Assembly (NCBI GenBank): GCA_036346225.1
Contig: JARFIW010001480.1
Span: 13,697,501 to 13,761,500, forward strand
DNA from: Platerodrilus igneus
Lineage: Eukaryota > Arthropoda > Insecta > Coleoptera > Lycidae
Length of the DNA: 64,000 nucleotides
Reading direction: 5' to 3'
Under the pieces are notes generated by a model. That model had not been told where the DNA came from, did not search any database, and saw only the letters and a program-made list of their open reading frames with translations. Made by a program: the position numbers and the translations under genes. Below, piece after piece: positions 1-11,199 of this stretch (within the stretch, counting starts at the first letter, position 1; the number at the start of each line of letters is the position of its first letter).

Positions 1-504
1 CAGCACATTTCTTTACTGTACGAACTCAAAGCTCAAATCAGAAAGAATACAGATTTAGGAATACTATTAAGACAGCTTTTAAGAGGAACCAACACTCTTT
101 CGGAAGGTTCGCTGTTAAAACTGTTGGCAACACAAGTAGATAAAAGGAAAAATGTATCCTGGTTGCTAAATCAAGTTCCTTTTAACGAAAGCCTTGCAGA
201 ACAATTTTGGGCGCACACTAAAATTGACCTGGCAATTAGATTACAATATCCTACATATGTTTTGGTGAAGTCATTACATCAGAAGTACCATCATCAAAAA
301 GAGTTCACGCTAGAAGCAAGAAACCTTAAATTACAACGTATGGATTATCTTCTGCGGTACTACAGAGACGCAGTGGGGAAAGCTGCTGCGTTTTATAAAA
401 AGAAGGGTATCTTGATAAGCTATTTCGGCGAAGATTTTGATACCAAAATGAAACAAATTATTAGAGATATTGATGATCGTTTTCCTTATCTAATACAAAA
501 ATAA
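1..504 (+). CDS. Adenylate-kinase-like protein, C-terminal part (5' truncated by window edge)
   Basis: The frame is open from the first base to a TAA at 502-504, so the upstream part lies outside the window or in another exon. Seen: the product aligns residue by residue with the 217-aa protein encoded at 23585-24238 (-), sharing the HIS start of the NMP-binding helix, FWxHTKxD, the LxYP strand, LKLQRxDYLLRYY and FYxKKGIL near the C-terminus. That order (nucleotide-monophosphate-binding segment, LID-like arginine-poor region, final helices with an acidic tail) is the layout of adenylate kinase domains. No P-loop is visible because the N-terminus is missing. The position usually occupied by the DGFPR-type motif reads NQVPF, so the usual catalytic arginine is absent. 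Inference: a divergent nucleoside-monophosphate-kinase fold, perhaps an AK8-like family; activity is doubtful. Intron structure cannot be told from the sequence. Confidence 0.65.
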   Translation, partial: QHISLLYELKAQIRKNTDLGILLRQLLRGTNTLSEGSLLKLLATQVDKRKNVSWLLNQVPFNESLAEQFWAHTKIDLAIRLQYPTYVLVKSLHQKYHHQKEFTLEARNLKLQRMDYLLRYYRDAVGKAAAFYKKKGILISYFGEDFDTKMKQIIRDIDDRFPYLIQK

Positions 505-1139
505 TCTTACAAAATGTTTTAAAAATTAAATTGTTGAATCTGTTGTTTATTTAATTCAAATCAGAATATTTGCAATGTAGGTATACATTCATAAAGCCTT
601 CGCTTAATTCCTGATATGTAACATCTGTGGCAATTATCAAAAGCAGACTATTGAGTAACAAGCTTCTACAAAGAATAATATCGATATGCATTGAAATAAC
701 CAATTATATAACGAATTTATAAAACATGAAAGTTGTTAGCCTTCGTCATTACGTAAATATTAGTCTAGGTGTTGCGGTAGACATTGCATTGAGTAAAAAT
801 AAAGTTTTTGATGGCTCTGACATATAGAATGGTTCCAAAAAACGACTTACTTTCAGTGTATAAAATTTCAATCTGTAAGAACTGTTTCACGAAGTTAAAT
901 GTTCGCACATTATTAAGCTCTCTTGAATATAACAATCTACTCACCATGGTCCGATGAAATCCAGAAAAGTTATTGTTCCATGAAATCTACCCGCTCTTTA
1001 TAGCTTCTTGGAAGTTAGCGCATCCGGAGATTTGTGGCGTTCTTCATCGCTGTGAGTGGTATGGTATGTATTGATTGGCGTGTGGCTGATGTCGGGTAAC
1101 TACCACTCCAACAACGTGTATATAGCTTGTTACGTTGAT
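505..1139. other. Non-coding flank of the kinase-like gene
   Basis: AT-rich sequence without a convincing reading frame. It would include the 3' untranslated region of the kinase-like gene; I see no clean AATAAA close to the stop. Confidence 0.4.
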
Positions 1140-2530
1140 TTTCAACATAAATAATAATAATACCCGCTCTCGAATAAATTCCTTAACTCAAATCCCTTTT
1201 TTTTTACAACGAAGATTTATTCTATAAATTAAATAGTTTATACCTTGTGTTAGGTATCCGGTAATCTCTTAAATTCTTCAATAACATCCTGTTTACAATA
1301 ATAAATACGCTTTCTACAAATTTTCATTTTGAACTTATTTATTTCGAAACGACAAGTTTATGCTAAAATTAAATAGTTATATCCTGTTTTTAGGTACCCG
1401 CTATCTTGGTGTACCTTACGACCGCAGTATAATGGTTTTCTCTATTGTTCCAATTTAACGACTTGTTGAAATAAGGTCGCGCACTATCCGATATAAGCCG
1501 GATTTTCCAGTTTTACCGTGCTTCGATAAGCTAGAATTTCCAGTTCGACTCTGTATTGTTTGAACAATTTTGTTGAATTTGATTTATTCGTCACCGTATT
1601 ACAAAAGCGATGCACGTGTTCCTGTTCGACAACTAGGAGGTGTCTTGCGTGTATTCGGTGAGTTTCACCGCGCGTACCCGTTCTAGTCAGGTTTTCTTTT
1701 TTTAGCTGGAGGCCAAATGGGTTCTTTCTTTATGTAAAATATCTGCTTTTGTCTGTAGACCAACTACTTTTGTCCGTAGACCGCTGCTGCAATTATGGTA
1801 GCATGGTAAATGCATGCTGACGACCATTGCGTTCCTGTGTTGACTCGCCCTAGATGGCTTGCGAGCTAAGTATATGGACACCTACAGGTATGCAACTCGT
1901 TTTCTTTTGTTGTGTCAATGGCATATTCCGTATCAACGTTTGGTGTAGAAACGTGATATCAGAGAACTATTGTTTGTGGCCGCTAATCGATACTATCGCT
2001 CTATAGGTGCGATGTACTATTTTTAAAGATGCGTGTCAAAAGAACGCACACGTTTATTTGCTTTACTAATTAGTTATTTTGCACCAATCATTAGGTGAAA
2101 TTTTAAAAACGTTCGACAAAAGCTCTCACACGTTAATTCTTTCCTACTAATTAGTTACTATGTAAAAGTATTAGGTGAAATTTTAAAAACACTTGACAAA
2201 AGCTCTCACAGTTTTTATTTGCTACTGATTAATTTCATTTTGTGTAAATACGAGATGCGCACTTCGTATCTAGATTTCTAAATTGTCTGTAGAATATAAT
2301 TGTTGGCTGTAAAATAGTAACGCTTAATTTATTTTATGTTTGCTTGTTTGTACAGAATCCTTTATTCATTTTTTTTGTGTTAATAGATAATCCTAGCCGA
2401 TGTGTTTTTTTTTGTTTCTTCTTGGTATGTAGGCGAATCCCCCTACTCTCCGCGTTTGATAGTTAGCCTGGTATTTAATTTTCTTCCGGCTACGTCTAGG
2501 TACGTAGCAAGGTAAATCTGCCTATTGAAG
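1140..2530 (+). repeat. Unclassified dispersed repeat, copy 1 (partner at 34930-36140)
   Basis: Collinear but divergent similarity to 34930-36140 on the same strand. Shared landmarks in the same order: AATAAATACGCT, an AAACGACRAGTTTAYGCTA segment, TATAGTT...CTTGT followed by GTATCCG, the run AGCGATGCACGT, AGCTxGAGGxCAAAT, a GTAGxCCAACT stretch, GGAATCCCCCCT-type sequence, TAGTTxGCCxGGTATTT and finally AACGTAGCAAG. A short internal duplication occurs at 1211-1260 and 1361-1405. No coding capacity is recognisable. It may be a long solo LTR or a non-autonomous element; ends are only approximate. Confidence 0.55.
2031..2262 (+). repeat. 80-bp tandem repeat, about three units
   Basis: Three units start at about 2031, 2111 and 2191. 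Each carries GACAAAAGCTCTCACA (first unit altered), then ACTAATTAGTTA and TTAGGTGAAATTTTAAAAAC; the last phrase recurs exactly 80 bp apart at 2101 and 2181. The third unit is partial. I do not find this array in the partner copy of the surrounding repeat. Confidence 0.75.
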
Positions 2531-3954
2531 AAGATTACTACAAGTGGGTGGGATTTATCGTTTCGTTACAGTTTCTTATTACTTCATAGTGAACTAAAAA
2601 CAACAGTAGTGCTAGCCGGAACATAGGGAGGTGCTGATAATATTAGACAATTAACTACACTCTCCCATTCTGACCGCAGAATAATTCAACTGCTCAAAAT
2701 AAGCTTTATTGTATGCCATACTCAGATTAAAAGTCTATTCTAGCAGAGTGTTATAAATACATATAATTAAATAATAATTTTTTTATTGAGCTGGTTTTCC
2801 TTCTATCCCTACGCCGTTTTGGTGTTCGGAATCTTCAGCAGGAAGTAGATGTGGTGTATGATACGTATGTGTTTTGTGTATATGTATATGTGAGTGTTCT
2901 GTATGTATGAGTATCTGTATGTAGGATTAGGCCTGTGTAGTTAATGTTGTAAATTCTATATAATGCTTATAAGTGTTTGTAGTGTGTGTAATGGGAAATT
3001 AATGATTAGGGAGTTTTGTTGGTGAGGATACTGAGAAGAAAGCGGTCAAACTGGTGAGGATAAAGAGTCATTAAGAATTTAAAGCTTGGGAGGGGAGTAA
3101 ATTGAACTATTGGATTTTGGTTTTTAGGGCTTCTTGTAGTGGAAATGTTAATGACACTAGTAAATGAGGTGGAATGGAGTTTACAAGGATGTATTGTCAC
3201 AGGAACATTGAGAAGATGGGGCTAGGTGGAATCTGTACAGGTAACTACGGAAATTACCGTGCCTGGTAAGGAATTGAATCGTTGTGGGATGAGAGCAAGG
3301 AATATGAGTTGGGATGTTAGTGATGGTTGGGAAAATCTCATAGGTGTATCTGCCGTTGGGGAATGTGCTCCAAAGATTGTTATTCGTGGATAAAGGAGTT
3401 GTGAATACGAGATTTAATTTCAATTTTAGTTAAGGAGCAATACTCTTCTGTGAGGAGGATAGTGTCATGTAGTGTGATACGTTGGTTTTGTTTTAAGTTT
3501 CAAATTTGAATTGAGGAATTTATTTGGAATTCTAAATGCGGAATGAGAAGGATGGTATATAGGGTAGTTGTAGAGGTAGTCCTGTATGCACGAGAGTTGT
3601 AAATAATGATAGTGTCGAGTTTCTGTCTACTAGAAGCGGTGGGGGAGCCAGGAGTCTGAAGCGTAACGGATTATTAATATGACAATTTGTTGCAGGATCA
3701 GGCGGCGGGTTTGTTGGTTGAGATGAAAGGAATATGGAAGAGATTGAATAAGGTTTTGGGTTATGATTTTATTTTTATTTCGGAATTTGTTGATATGGGT
3801 GTGAGATATAAGGCGTTCATCGATGTGGTGTAATATAAAATTTTTGTAATTTTATAGTTCTTTATCCTCGTGACTATCAGCTATAAATCAAACCTCCCAA
3901 TTTTCTAAACCTTAATCTGATATCACAAGGTCGAGAATTTCTTCTTTTTCTTTT
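2531..3954. other. Non-coding stretch with strong strand asymmetry
   Basis: From about 2830 to 3850 the plus strand is rich in G and T and poor in C. It includes a TGTATGTAT/GTGTGT-rich patch near 2870-2990. Minus-strand frames at 3006-3200 and 3181-3423 are low-complexity consequences of the skew; I recognise no protein in them. Confidence 0.4.
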
Positions 3955-4190
3955 AAGCCCAAGGTAATGTCGGATGGTAAATGGCTTGAGACAAAGAAAA
4001 ACTCTTAAGATATAAACGGCTAGTCGAGTGTTAGCTCTGGGTAGATCATGAGCTTGGGTCATGGGTGAATAATAGACCAAAAATACATTTAATGAGCGCC
4101 ACCGTATTTTTTAATACAATAACCAACAAAATTTTACTGTGCTTGTATAAGGGGAATGCGGAAACCTTATCTTAACACCACTAACATAGC
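3955..4190 (+). repeat. Dispersed repeat with GCGCCACC motif, copy a
   Basis: Similar along its length to 60655-60885: both begin AAGCCC, pass GGATGG/AGATGG-AAA-GGC, CGGCTAGT, then GCTCTGGGTAGATxATGAG, a GGGTxGAATxAxGACC segment, GCGCCACC, a T-run with CAATACAATAA, and TTGTATAAGGxGAATGCG. A third, shorter match is at 58292-58462. No open frame. The GGGTTGAATT segment faintly resembles a polymerase III B box, so a SINE is possible but unproven. Confidence 0.55.
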
Positions 4191-5979
4191 CATAAAATTT
4201 GAATTTCACTCTTTCGGACACACTTACCAAGACCTCAACCACCAGATGTCATACAGATGTCTCAGCTTTACCTGTGAACAAACAAAAGCACAACATGGAC
4301 ACCATTTGTGTCCTCAAAAACAATAGTCAAAAATAGAATAATAGAATTTAGGCATTTAAAATATACTGAGGGAATTTATTTTCATTATACACACTTTTTA
4401 TTTAAGGAGGACTTGCACTATTTTCTTTTTTATTAAATGTTGAATAATAAAACGTCTTTCAAAACAAAAGGAATTCTATTAGAATAAATGTCTGATTATA
4501 TACAAGTGACTGCAATATTTAAGTTCGTATCATTGTCATAATTTTTCATAATAATTCTAGTGAAGTTTAACATTCAAAATCAAGATCTATGAGTAGATCA
4601 TTTCTATAGGATTTTATTAGATAGACATATAATTTATTAATTGTTCATAACACATAAGTTTACTTTAATCATAGAAGTACTTTCTTGATTATTACAACAA
4701 AAATTGATTATCAAAGAGCAAAGATTGTAATATGCAAATACTCTAATTTAATTGTAATCTACAAAAAACACGCGAATTTCATATATCAGTGAAAGTGCCT
4801 TTACAAGATCTGAAAGTCTTTAAACATAAAGTAAAATTAACCAAGACAGCATATGGCGTCTAGATTGGAAAACAGAATCTACAATATTTTTTTTGTCTGA
4901 CATAAGTTGTCAATCCGAATTTCTTAAAATACACTGTTTGCGTACATGTGCAAACAAACTGGCAAACAAGATACTTATTCGTTAATGTTTCCGACTTCTA
5001 AAAAAACTACTTTATATTTACGTTACTCAAATAATCAATGTTGGACAATTCATAATAATTTACTATAATTTCAAAGCTATCAAAAGTTATAAACACTCAC
5101 GTGCATCAAAATGTACAGCAGGTGCCAGACCTTGACGTCAGCTGTTGAACATTTCCATCGTAAAATTAGTCATCGGTTTGAAATACCGAGATCCCATGTA
5201 GAATGAACGTTTACTTTACTGCGTATTAAATTGAATATAACGAAACCATAAATGCTTGCTTTAAATTACTGCTATAGAAATTTGTTTTAGTTTATTATCG
5301 AAAATGTTATTGAAGATATGTCCTTAAGATATTGCACTAAGATGAAAAATATTAGTATAATTCATTGTATTAATATATACCAACTGTCTAAAATGATGTC
5401 CAAAGGGGTTCCATATTCTCTACTTTTTCTTAACTTTATTAGAAGCCATGTGTTTCGACAGGGCCATTTTGACTTTATCTCGTCTGCAAAAGCGGCTTGC
5501 ACTCTCGGACGTTGGGAATAAAGTGCCGACTAACAACTTGACAGCGCTTGGTAACAAACTTCAGAGTATATATATATACTAGAATCTATGTGTTATTACG
5601 AATATTATATATTAATTTTTATTGGATGATAATTCACAAATTAAATGCTTTAAAATACAGATGTTTTATTTTTATTTTATTGAACTAAATGTAACTAGGA
5701 AAAAAAATACGTTACAGTGGATTTCTAGGTACTTTACAGAAGGGGATAATGAAATAAAAGTGTTTATGAGGCGGATGGCGGGTGAACGAATTATGCTTAG
5801 GAATCCTTGTATGATTGTAAAATTTTGTATTTTTGTTGTGCTTCCCCATAACCACTCACGTCACGTTGTATTTACTTCAAACACTAAACCTGTATTGTAA
5901 GTGCCGCGATATCAATAAACTATGTTATCCTTCGCTTGTGCAAGAACTGTTCTTATCACCTGCCATGGAGAAGACGACA
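4191..5979. other. AT-rich sequence, nothing recognised
   Basis: Both strands inspected. Open frames at 5318-5521 and 5622-5900 have no recognisable motifs and biased composition; I treat them as chance. Confidence 0.35.
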
Positions 5980-6051
5980 AGAGTCTATTTTCGTATTCCG
6001 TACTAGACGGTCTATATAGAAGAGTCTACTTTCGTTTCACGTACTAGACGG
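5980..6051 (+). repeat. 31-bp direct repeat around a 10-bp palindrome
   Basis: Two copies, 5980-6010 and 6021-6051, each AGAGTCTA-TTTCGT-CGTACTAGACGG with few differences. They are separated by TCTATATAGA, which is its own reverse complement. Role unknown. Confidence 0.7.
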
Positions 6052-6841
6052 GTGCCTCAAACAGTGTTTTTTACTGTCGCTAAACAAACGGCCGCAATAA
6101 TTAATGATGCTTTGCTTCGCTCTTATAAAAGGTAAGTGTTTGAAGTAACTGTTTGAATTTATTAACATTATTTTCGTATACTTGTCCACTTTCTCTACTA
6201 ACTGTTAGTTATTGAAATTACCCCAGCATCCTTTTGTAACAGGATTTCTTTTAGACAAACATTTTAAGATAAACATAGTATTTTTCTACTCATAATACAT
6301 TTAGAATACTCTCTATTAGCAGTTCAAAGTAATAAAGAATTCTCGTGATGCGGGTTTTGAGGTTCATTGCTTACGTCCGTCGGCGCAATGCGACCTGAAT
6401 TTATCCACGGTTCATCTGTTACGCACATACAGCAAAAAGTGGACAAACAGGATCAAGAGAAAAGATTGGCACATACCTCCATGTGTCGAGACACTTATCT
6501 TGTATCTACATCCGTTGAGGTGAAACAGCTAACATCTTGCTCTCGTCTTATCTTGCACGCTTAATCCTCCGCGTAGGTGTACCAGCACAACATAATGATC
6601 TTGCTGACTGAGGGGTTGTCTTCACGGTAGTCAGGACCACAGCTGAAACAGCTGGCCTACGCAGAAGAGCCAAAAATAGATAATACTAGTATTAATAAGC
6701 ACTTGGGAAACTTACCAATGCACCGAAGATACAAGCTTCTCGTGAAAAACGTACATCGCTCTTGGAGTAAATAGAATTAGCCACGCAGAAAGCACATGCT
6801 AAGATGAAAGACATGATCAAAGTGAAGCCAGTTTAGGAAAC
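6052..6841. other. Non-coding stretch, nothing recognised
   Basis: The open frame 6367-6564 has no identifiable domain. The stretch leads into the satellite block that starts near 6842. Confidence 0.35.
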
Positions 6842-7200
6842 GATAAGATTCAGTTAGAAATGTTTTACTAATATGAAGGTAAACTCAACCGGGCACATAT
6901 GCTAATATAGTGATGAGGTTACGCAAACTTGTGCATCGTCGAAAATAGTGTTAGTGTTAGGTCGGCATTAGAAATGTTTAACCACTAACAAAAGATTGCA
7001 ACTTTGGCGTTGGCGAAAATTGTTTTACTACTAAGAAACAATACTCGAACGGGTTCATGTGCGAAAACAGTGTTGAGGTAAGGTTACTAAGAAATAATAC
7101 TCAAACGGATACATGTGCGAAAATAGTGTTCGGGTTAGGTTACCGTTAGGAATGCTTCACGACTAAGAAAAAATATCCAAATGGGCACATGTGCAAAAAC
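6842..7200 (+). repeat. 75-bp satellite, block 1
   Basis: Four to five diverged monomers. The monomer core is TTAGGAATGTTTTACTACTAAGAA, then an A-rich or ACTATACTC segment, GGGCACATGTGCGAAAATAGTGTTGAGG and TTAGGTTACCG (spread over the unit). The block stops abruptly at about 7200 inside CACATGTGCAAAAACAGT and the family resumes at 14828. Confidence 0.75.
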
Positions 7201-8869
7201 AGTTGTTTTTTTATTTAGTGTTTGAATGAACCTCTATATACAATTTTGCACAACTTCCGACTACTGACCTAATAATCAAAAGATAATAACACAAAAGAAT
7301 AGCACGGTCGACTAACCAGATAAATTCATAGGTAATCAAATATTAAACGTAAATGAGTGTAGTAGTAACTTCGCGTACCACACTTCCTAGAGAAGTCAAA
7401 TTCGGGAAGACACAGTTAAGAGAAGACATTATCAGTGAAGACTAAGTCGGGGAATCCAACACTCAAATACTACAAGGGAAATAAACAGGCAAAAAAAAGA
7501 TTACAACAAATCTCAGATTTCTAAACCTCATCAATATTAGGTACACTAAAAATTTCTTAAGGTAAAACTGAAAGAATATGCACGCGTAGATGTCTTACTA
7601 AAACACTGAATATTAATTCAAGACAAATTCATTTATTTTCAAAATGTCTAAACGCAAGTATTACTATTGTTCAGCGCGGGGGTCTTATAAATTTATATAT
7701 CGACTTACCTCCGCGGTTTTTTGTTGTTCTAAGCTACAGTTCCTTGCTCCTCAACTAAGTGGACTGTATCGGAGATTATAGTACGTGTTACTTTGCACTT
7801 GCACTGTGTTTTTTAGAGGTTTAACAAATAAATTCACATTCAGCGGCACTATGACTAACTCAGGTACCGAATGAAAAACCGACTGTCCTGCTTCGATATC
7901 GATGAGAGAGTGTTTTTTGTCACTACCCTTAGTCCAACTTATTTACACATGCACAAGGAATTTTTACGACAGGATATAAGGGAACAAGGGATGACAGTTT
8001 TACTATTAGATTTACAACTACAAATTTACGACTTAAAATTAAACACGACAACGTGCGACAAAGAGACCGAACAACTATTAAAGTAACATATGTACACCTA
8101 ATAACCATTATCTCTAAATCTCACTAGACATCTCAGAACTCTATATCAAAAACTGGCAAACATAACTATTTCTGAGCATTTGCAAATGTAAGACTCAAAT
8201 CACTGTAACCCAAGTAAACCTCACTTACGCTTTATCAATAAAAACTCTAAAAACACTACCACATAAAAAAAGAATCTACAAATCTTACCAAGAACCACCA
8301 CATAAATCTTCTATACTAGCTTTCTCTAAACAAAACGATGTGCCTATCATGGCACCCAAAAATCTACCTAATTCGCAAAAGAGCATTCAACTCACAGTTA
8401 AATACACTATCTCACAACTAAACACAACGTTTAATAATGTTACAACTCTTCCAAGAGTCTCGTAGTTTAAATTCTTTAAACAAAGTGAACGACGTGAAAC
8501 GTTCACCACGAGTAACACAATATCACCAATACGCAATCCATGAATACTCAACTGGGTTCTGACTTAAAAAAAACACATTAATTAACTGATTTCTCATTTA
8601 TCTCTAAAAAAGCTAAATTATACCAATGCGCATATATTCAAAATTATCACCATCTACAAAACACAATTCAAATCCTGTGCATATCACACATACACACTAG
8701 ACCACCATCAGCAAAAAGTATAACAGCTTGTGAACATATCTTCTCACAACTCTATCATGAATATTTTAAGAGTATACGCAAAAATCAATATTAAATTTAC
8801 ACAAATACCTATACAACCAAAACTTGAGGACCCACCTTCCTAACGCAACCAAGAATAATAACGATCATT
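7201..8869. other. Non-coding flank of a gypsy relic
   Basis: Probably contains the 3' untranslated region and LTR remains of the minus-strand gypsy element whose integrase ends near 8870, but I could not pair an LTR here with the region right of 10264. From 8090 to 8830 the plus strand is poor in G. The open frame 7871-8086 has no recognisable domain. Confidence 0.35.
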
Positions 8870-9467
8870 CTTCAGGATCAGTTTCTTTTGAATCCAGAGC
8901 AGAAAAAGACTTCAAATCCTTTATATACCACCTCGCTTTAGATCCATTCGGATTCTTTAATTCGTATACTAAGTTTGAAATCTTTTTATGAACTACACAC
9001 AACACAAATTTTTGTGCAAGTTTTGCAGAAAATTCCTCACCAGCATTAGAAAGTACTTAGCTGGTTTTCACACCTTATCACCAACTTTGAAAGATATCTC
9101 TTTTTCTTAAATTATATTGTCGACTTGCACGCTCATATGCTAAATTACAATTTCGCACGAACACCCTTAAAACTTCCCATAAACTTTGTCGATTTGAAAC
9201 ATAAAGAGAACGACTTTCAGAAGCAACTTCAAAATTATCATTAGGAAGAATCCCATCACCATAAAATTTACCACTTACAGGAACGGTATAACCAAAAATT
9301 AGAAAATTTGGAGAATATCTAGAAGCCTCATGTTTCGCTGAATTTACTGCACACTGGATTGATTTCAGGTAACTCTTGATCCCATGTATCATGTTCGTCG
9401 GTAGACGACCTAATAGCAGTGCAACTGTCCTATTGATTCTTTCCGGTAAGCACTTTAGGATGTCCAC
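8870..9467 (-). pseudogene. Ty3/gypsy integrase C-terminal part (relic)
   Basis: The minus frame 9467-9078 encodes the downstream half of a gypsy integrase: NSAKHEASRYSPNFLIFG followed by an L...YERASRQYNLRKRDxFxxW segment, the usual run-up to the GD-V motif. In another frame, further downstream to about 8875, GDKVWKPAKY and ISNLVYELKNPNGS-KARWYIKDLK can be read, the C-terminal domain that binds DNA. The catalytic DDE core is missing upstream: the frame is preceded by gag-like sequence at 9479-9814. So this is an internally deleted, frameshifted copy. In function it would have inserted element cDNA into the host chromosome. The RT/RNase H fragment at 14172-14825 (same strand) may belong to the same family. 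Confidence 0.75.
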
Positions 9468-9478
9468 TAAATTTCACT

Positions 9479-9814
9479 TTACCACAGGTGGCGAACAGGA
9501 TTTGCTAAGTGAGCTAGATACCACAAGTTAAAACTTTCCAATTGAGGGGTGATTGACATATCAGAAGGGGGTTGCTTTAAACGATCCACTAAAGTAAGAA
9601 ATTTTATTAGTAATTCATTACGTAAAGTCCGTTGTTCAGACAATAGATTTACAGAAGAAAATAAATTGATATGTTTCAATACATGCATGATTCGTGAGCG
9701 AATGGTAGGTACGGGCAAAAAAGATTTTGCAAAGTTACTACGTAATTCTGTCAGCTTGGTATCAATAATCTTTAATTCTGCCTCCAGATTTACTTCGTGG
9801 GGTGGACGGGTCAT
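9479..9814 (-). pseudogene. Gag-like remnant upstream of the deleted gypsy pol
   Basis: A 111-codon frame on the minus strand, helical and Leu/Lys-rich, starting TRPPHEVNLEAELKIIDTKL. It lies 5' of the integrase relic in transcription order, with only about 12 bp between, which is where gag would stand before a large deletion that removed protease, RT and the integrase core. I recognise no capsid or zinc-knuckle motif, so the call rests on position and composition. Confidence 0.4.
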
Positions 9815-10247
9815 GGGTTTATCAACTAATTCATTCCAGTTTGACCAAAGGACAAAACCACGTTCTCATATGTTCGGCGATGTCCGTGGACAACACACGT
9901 ACTCCTTTAATCAATAATTCAAAGATGAGTTCATCCTTACGTAAACGATTTATCTCCATCTTATGACCCGTCATTATAACTCAAAAGAATATCAAAGTCA
10001 ACAGAATAAATTAAAATATATACGAAGAAAAATAGGCAGGAGCAACAACATAGAATTTAGGAGTACTAGTAAAATATGGCGCAAGTGTTTTCAATTAAAA
10101 CTCGAATTTCCGTCAAAACACAATTCTGGTAATTCAGCGTAAAGCAAAACCTACAAAAATAATAAAACGGACGATACGGAAATCTTTATCGGGACGAAAC
10201 GGAGTGTGTATAGAAAAGATTCGGGACCAAACGCTAAGTTGAAAGAC

Positions 10248-10263
10248 GGGGCCCCACGTTGGG
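10248..10263 (-). promoter_or_regulatory. Possible primer-binding site of the gypsy relic
   Basis: Read on the minus strand, CCCAACGTGGGGCCCC follows TTTTAGCATA, as a primer-binding site follows an LTR ending in CA. It resembles the CAACGTGAGACC just inside the 5' LTR of the complete gypsy element near 48790. A CTATATATAC box on the minus strand (about 10327-10336) would be the LTR promoter. The second LTR was not found, so this stays tentative. Confidence 0.35.
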
Positions 10264-11110
10264 TATGCTAAAATTTATGTTACGGTATTCCATGCGGACA
10301 AGAAAGAAAAGTAAAGTACATGTAAAGTATATATAGCCCGCTTCCAGTACCACAACAAAAAAGGGAATCCAAAGAATGCCACGCTAGCTAAAAAGTCGCA
10401 GAGTGGGGTGGGTTACAAAGAATTTGATTGCAAACTCCAAACGTTGGTTAAATCTTGTTCAGCAAAATTAAGTGCTTCTGTATACCTTTTTTCACGTAAC
10501 TGCTATATCTTTAGCTTTCACTAAGATTATGTCTGTTTCATCTTGTATTACAGTATTTTTATTGCTAGCATTCTTGCAGAAGCTCCTTATTTTTTAGGAT
10601 GCTAAGTTTGATCTGCCATTATTTAATGCTCATTCTATTTTTTGCTATTTTTTCTGTAGCCATTGCTGTTTTTTAGCCTGTCTACACAATTCATTACCTT
10701 ATTTTTTACCTTCCTATGTTTTAGTACACCTTTCTCTGTTGCAACTCTTGTATATTTCCTATTTTTTCTATGAAACAAGACTATCTGGACTAATTTTTTA
10801 ATTTCTCCCTGATTTTGATGTCGGTAAGTATGTGTACTTATATCTAATTTGGGCAAATTGTTTCTTCTTTTATGTTGGAGTCACTTTCTATATTTGCACG
10901 ACATATCCCCTAAGAGCTTCCTTTACTCCTTCCGATGGAACCAACAAAAAATCACCACCAATTTATTTTCTAGGAACCAGTGCTGACAAAATCACAAAAT
11001 AAAAATAAAGATGACATAACATGTATACATTCCAGGTTACTAGAGATTTAGTTTCACAATTCTAACCTTTAGTAGGACGTCTTTGTTCAGAATCCTGTGA
11101 GGAGTTAAAC
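10264..11110. other. Possible 5' LTR remnant and unassigned sequence
   Basis: If the primer-binding call is right, the LTR begins at about 10268 and extends rightwards. The minus frame 10635-10856 (73 codons, Lys/Arg/Asn-rich) shows no domain I know. Confidence 0.3.
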
Positions 11111-11199
11111 GTTTTTAGAAAAATGCAGATGAGTCGAAAAGATTCAAAGAGGAAGTGTTCGTAGAATTGAAGCGGAAACTTTCAAAATATGTTGCGTAT

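Noticed and set aside
9549..9917. Plus-strand 122-codon frame
   Set aside because: Antisense to the gag-like remnant; motifs only make sense on the minus strand near the integrase relic.
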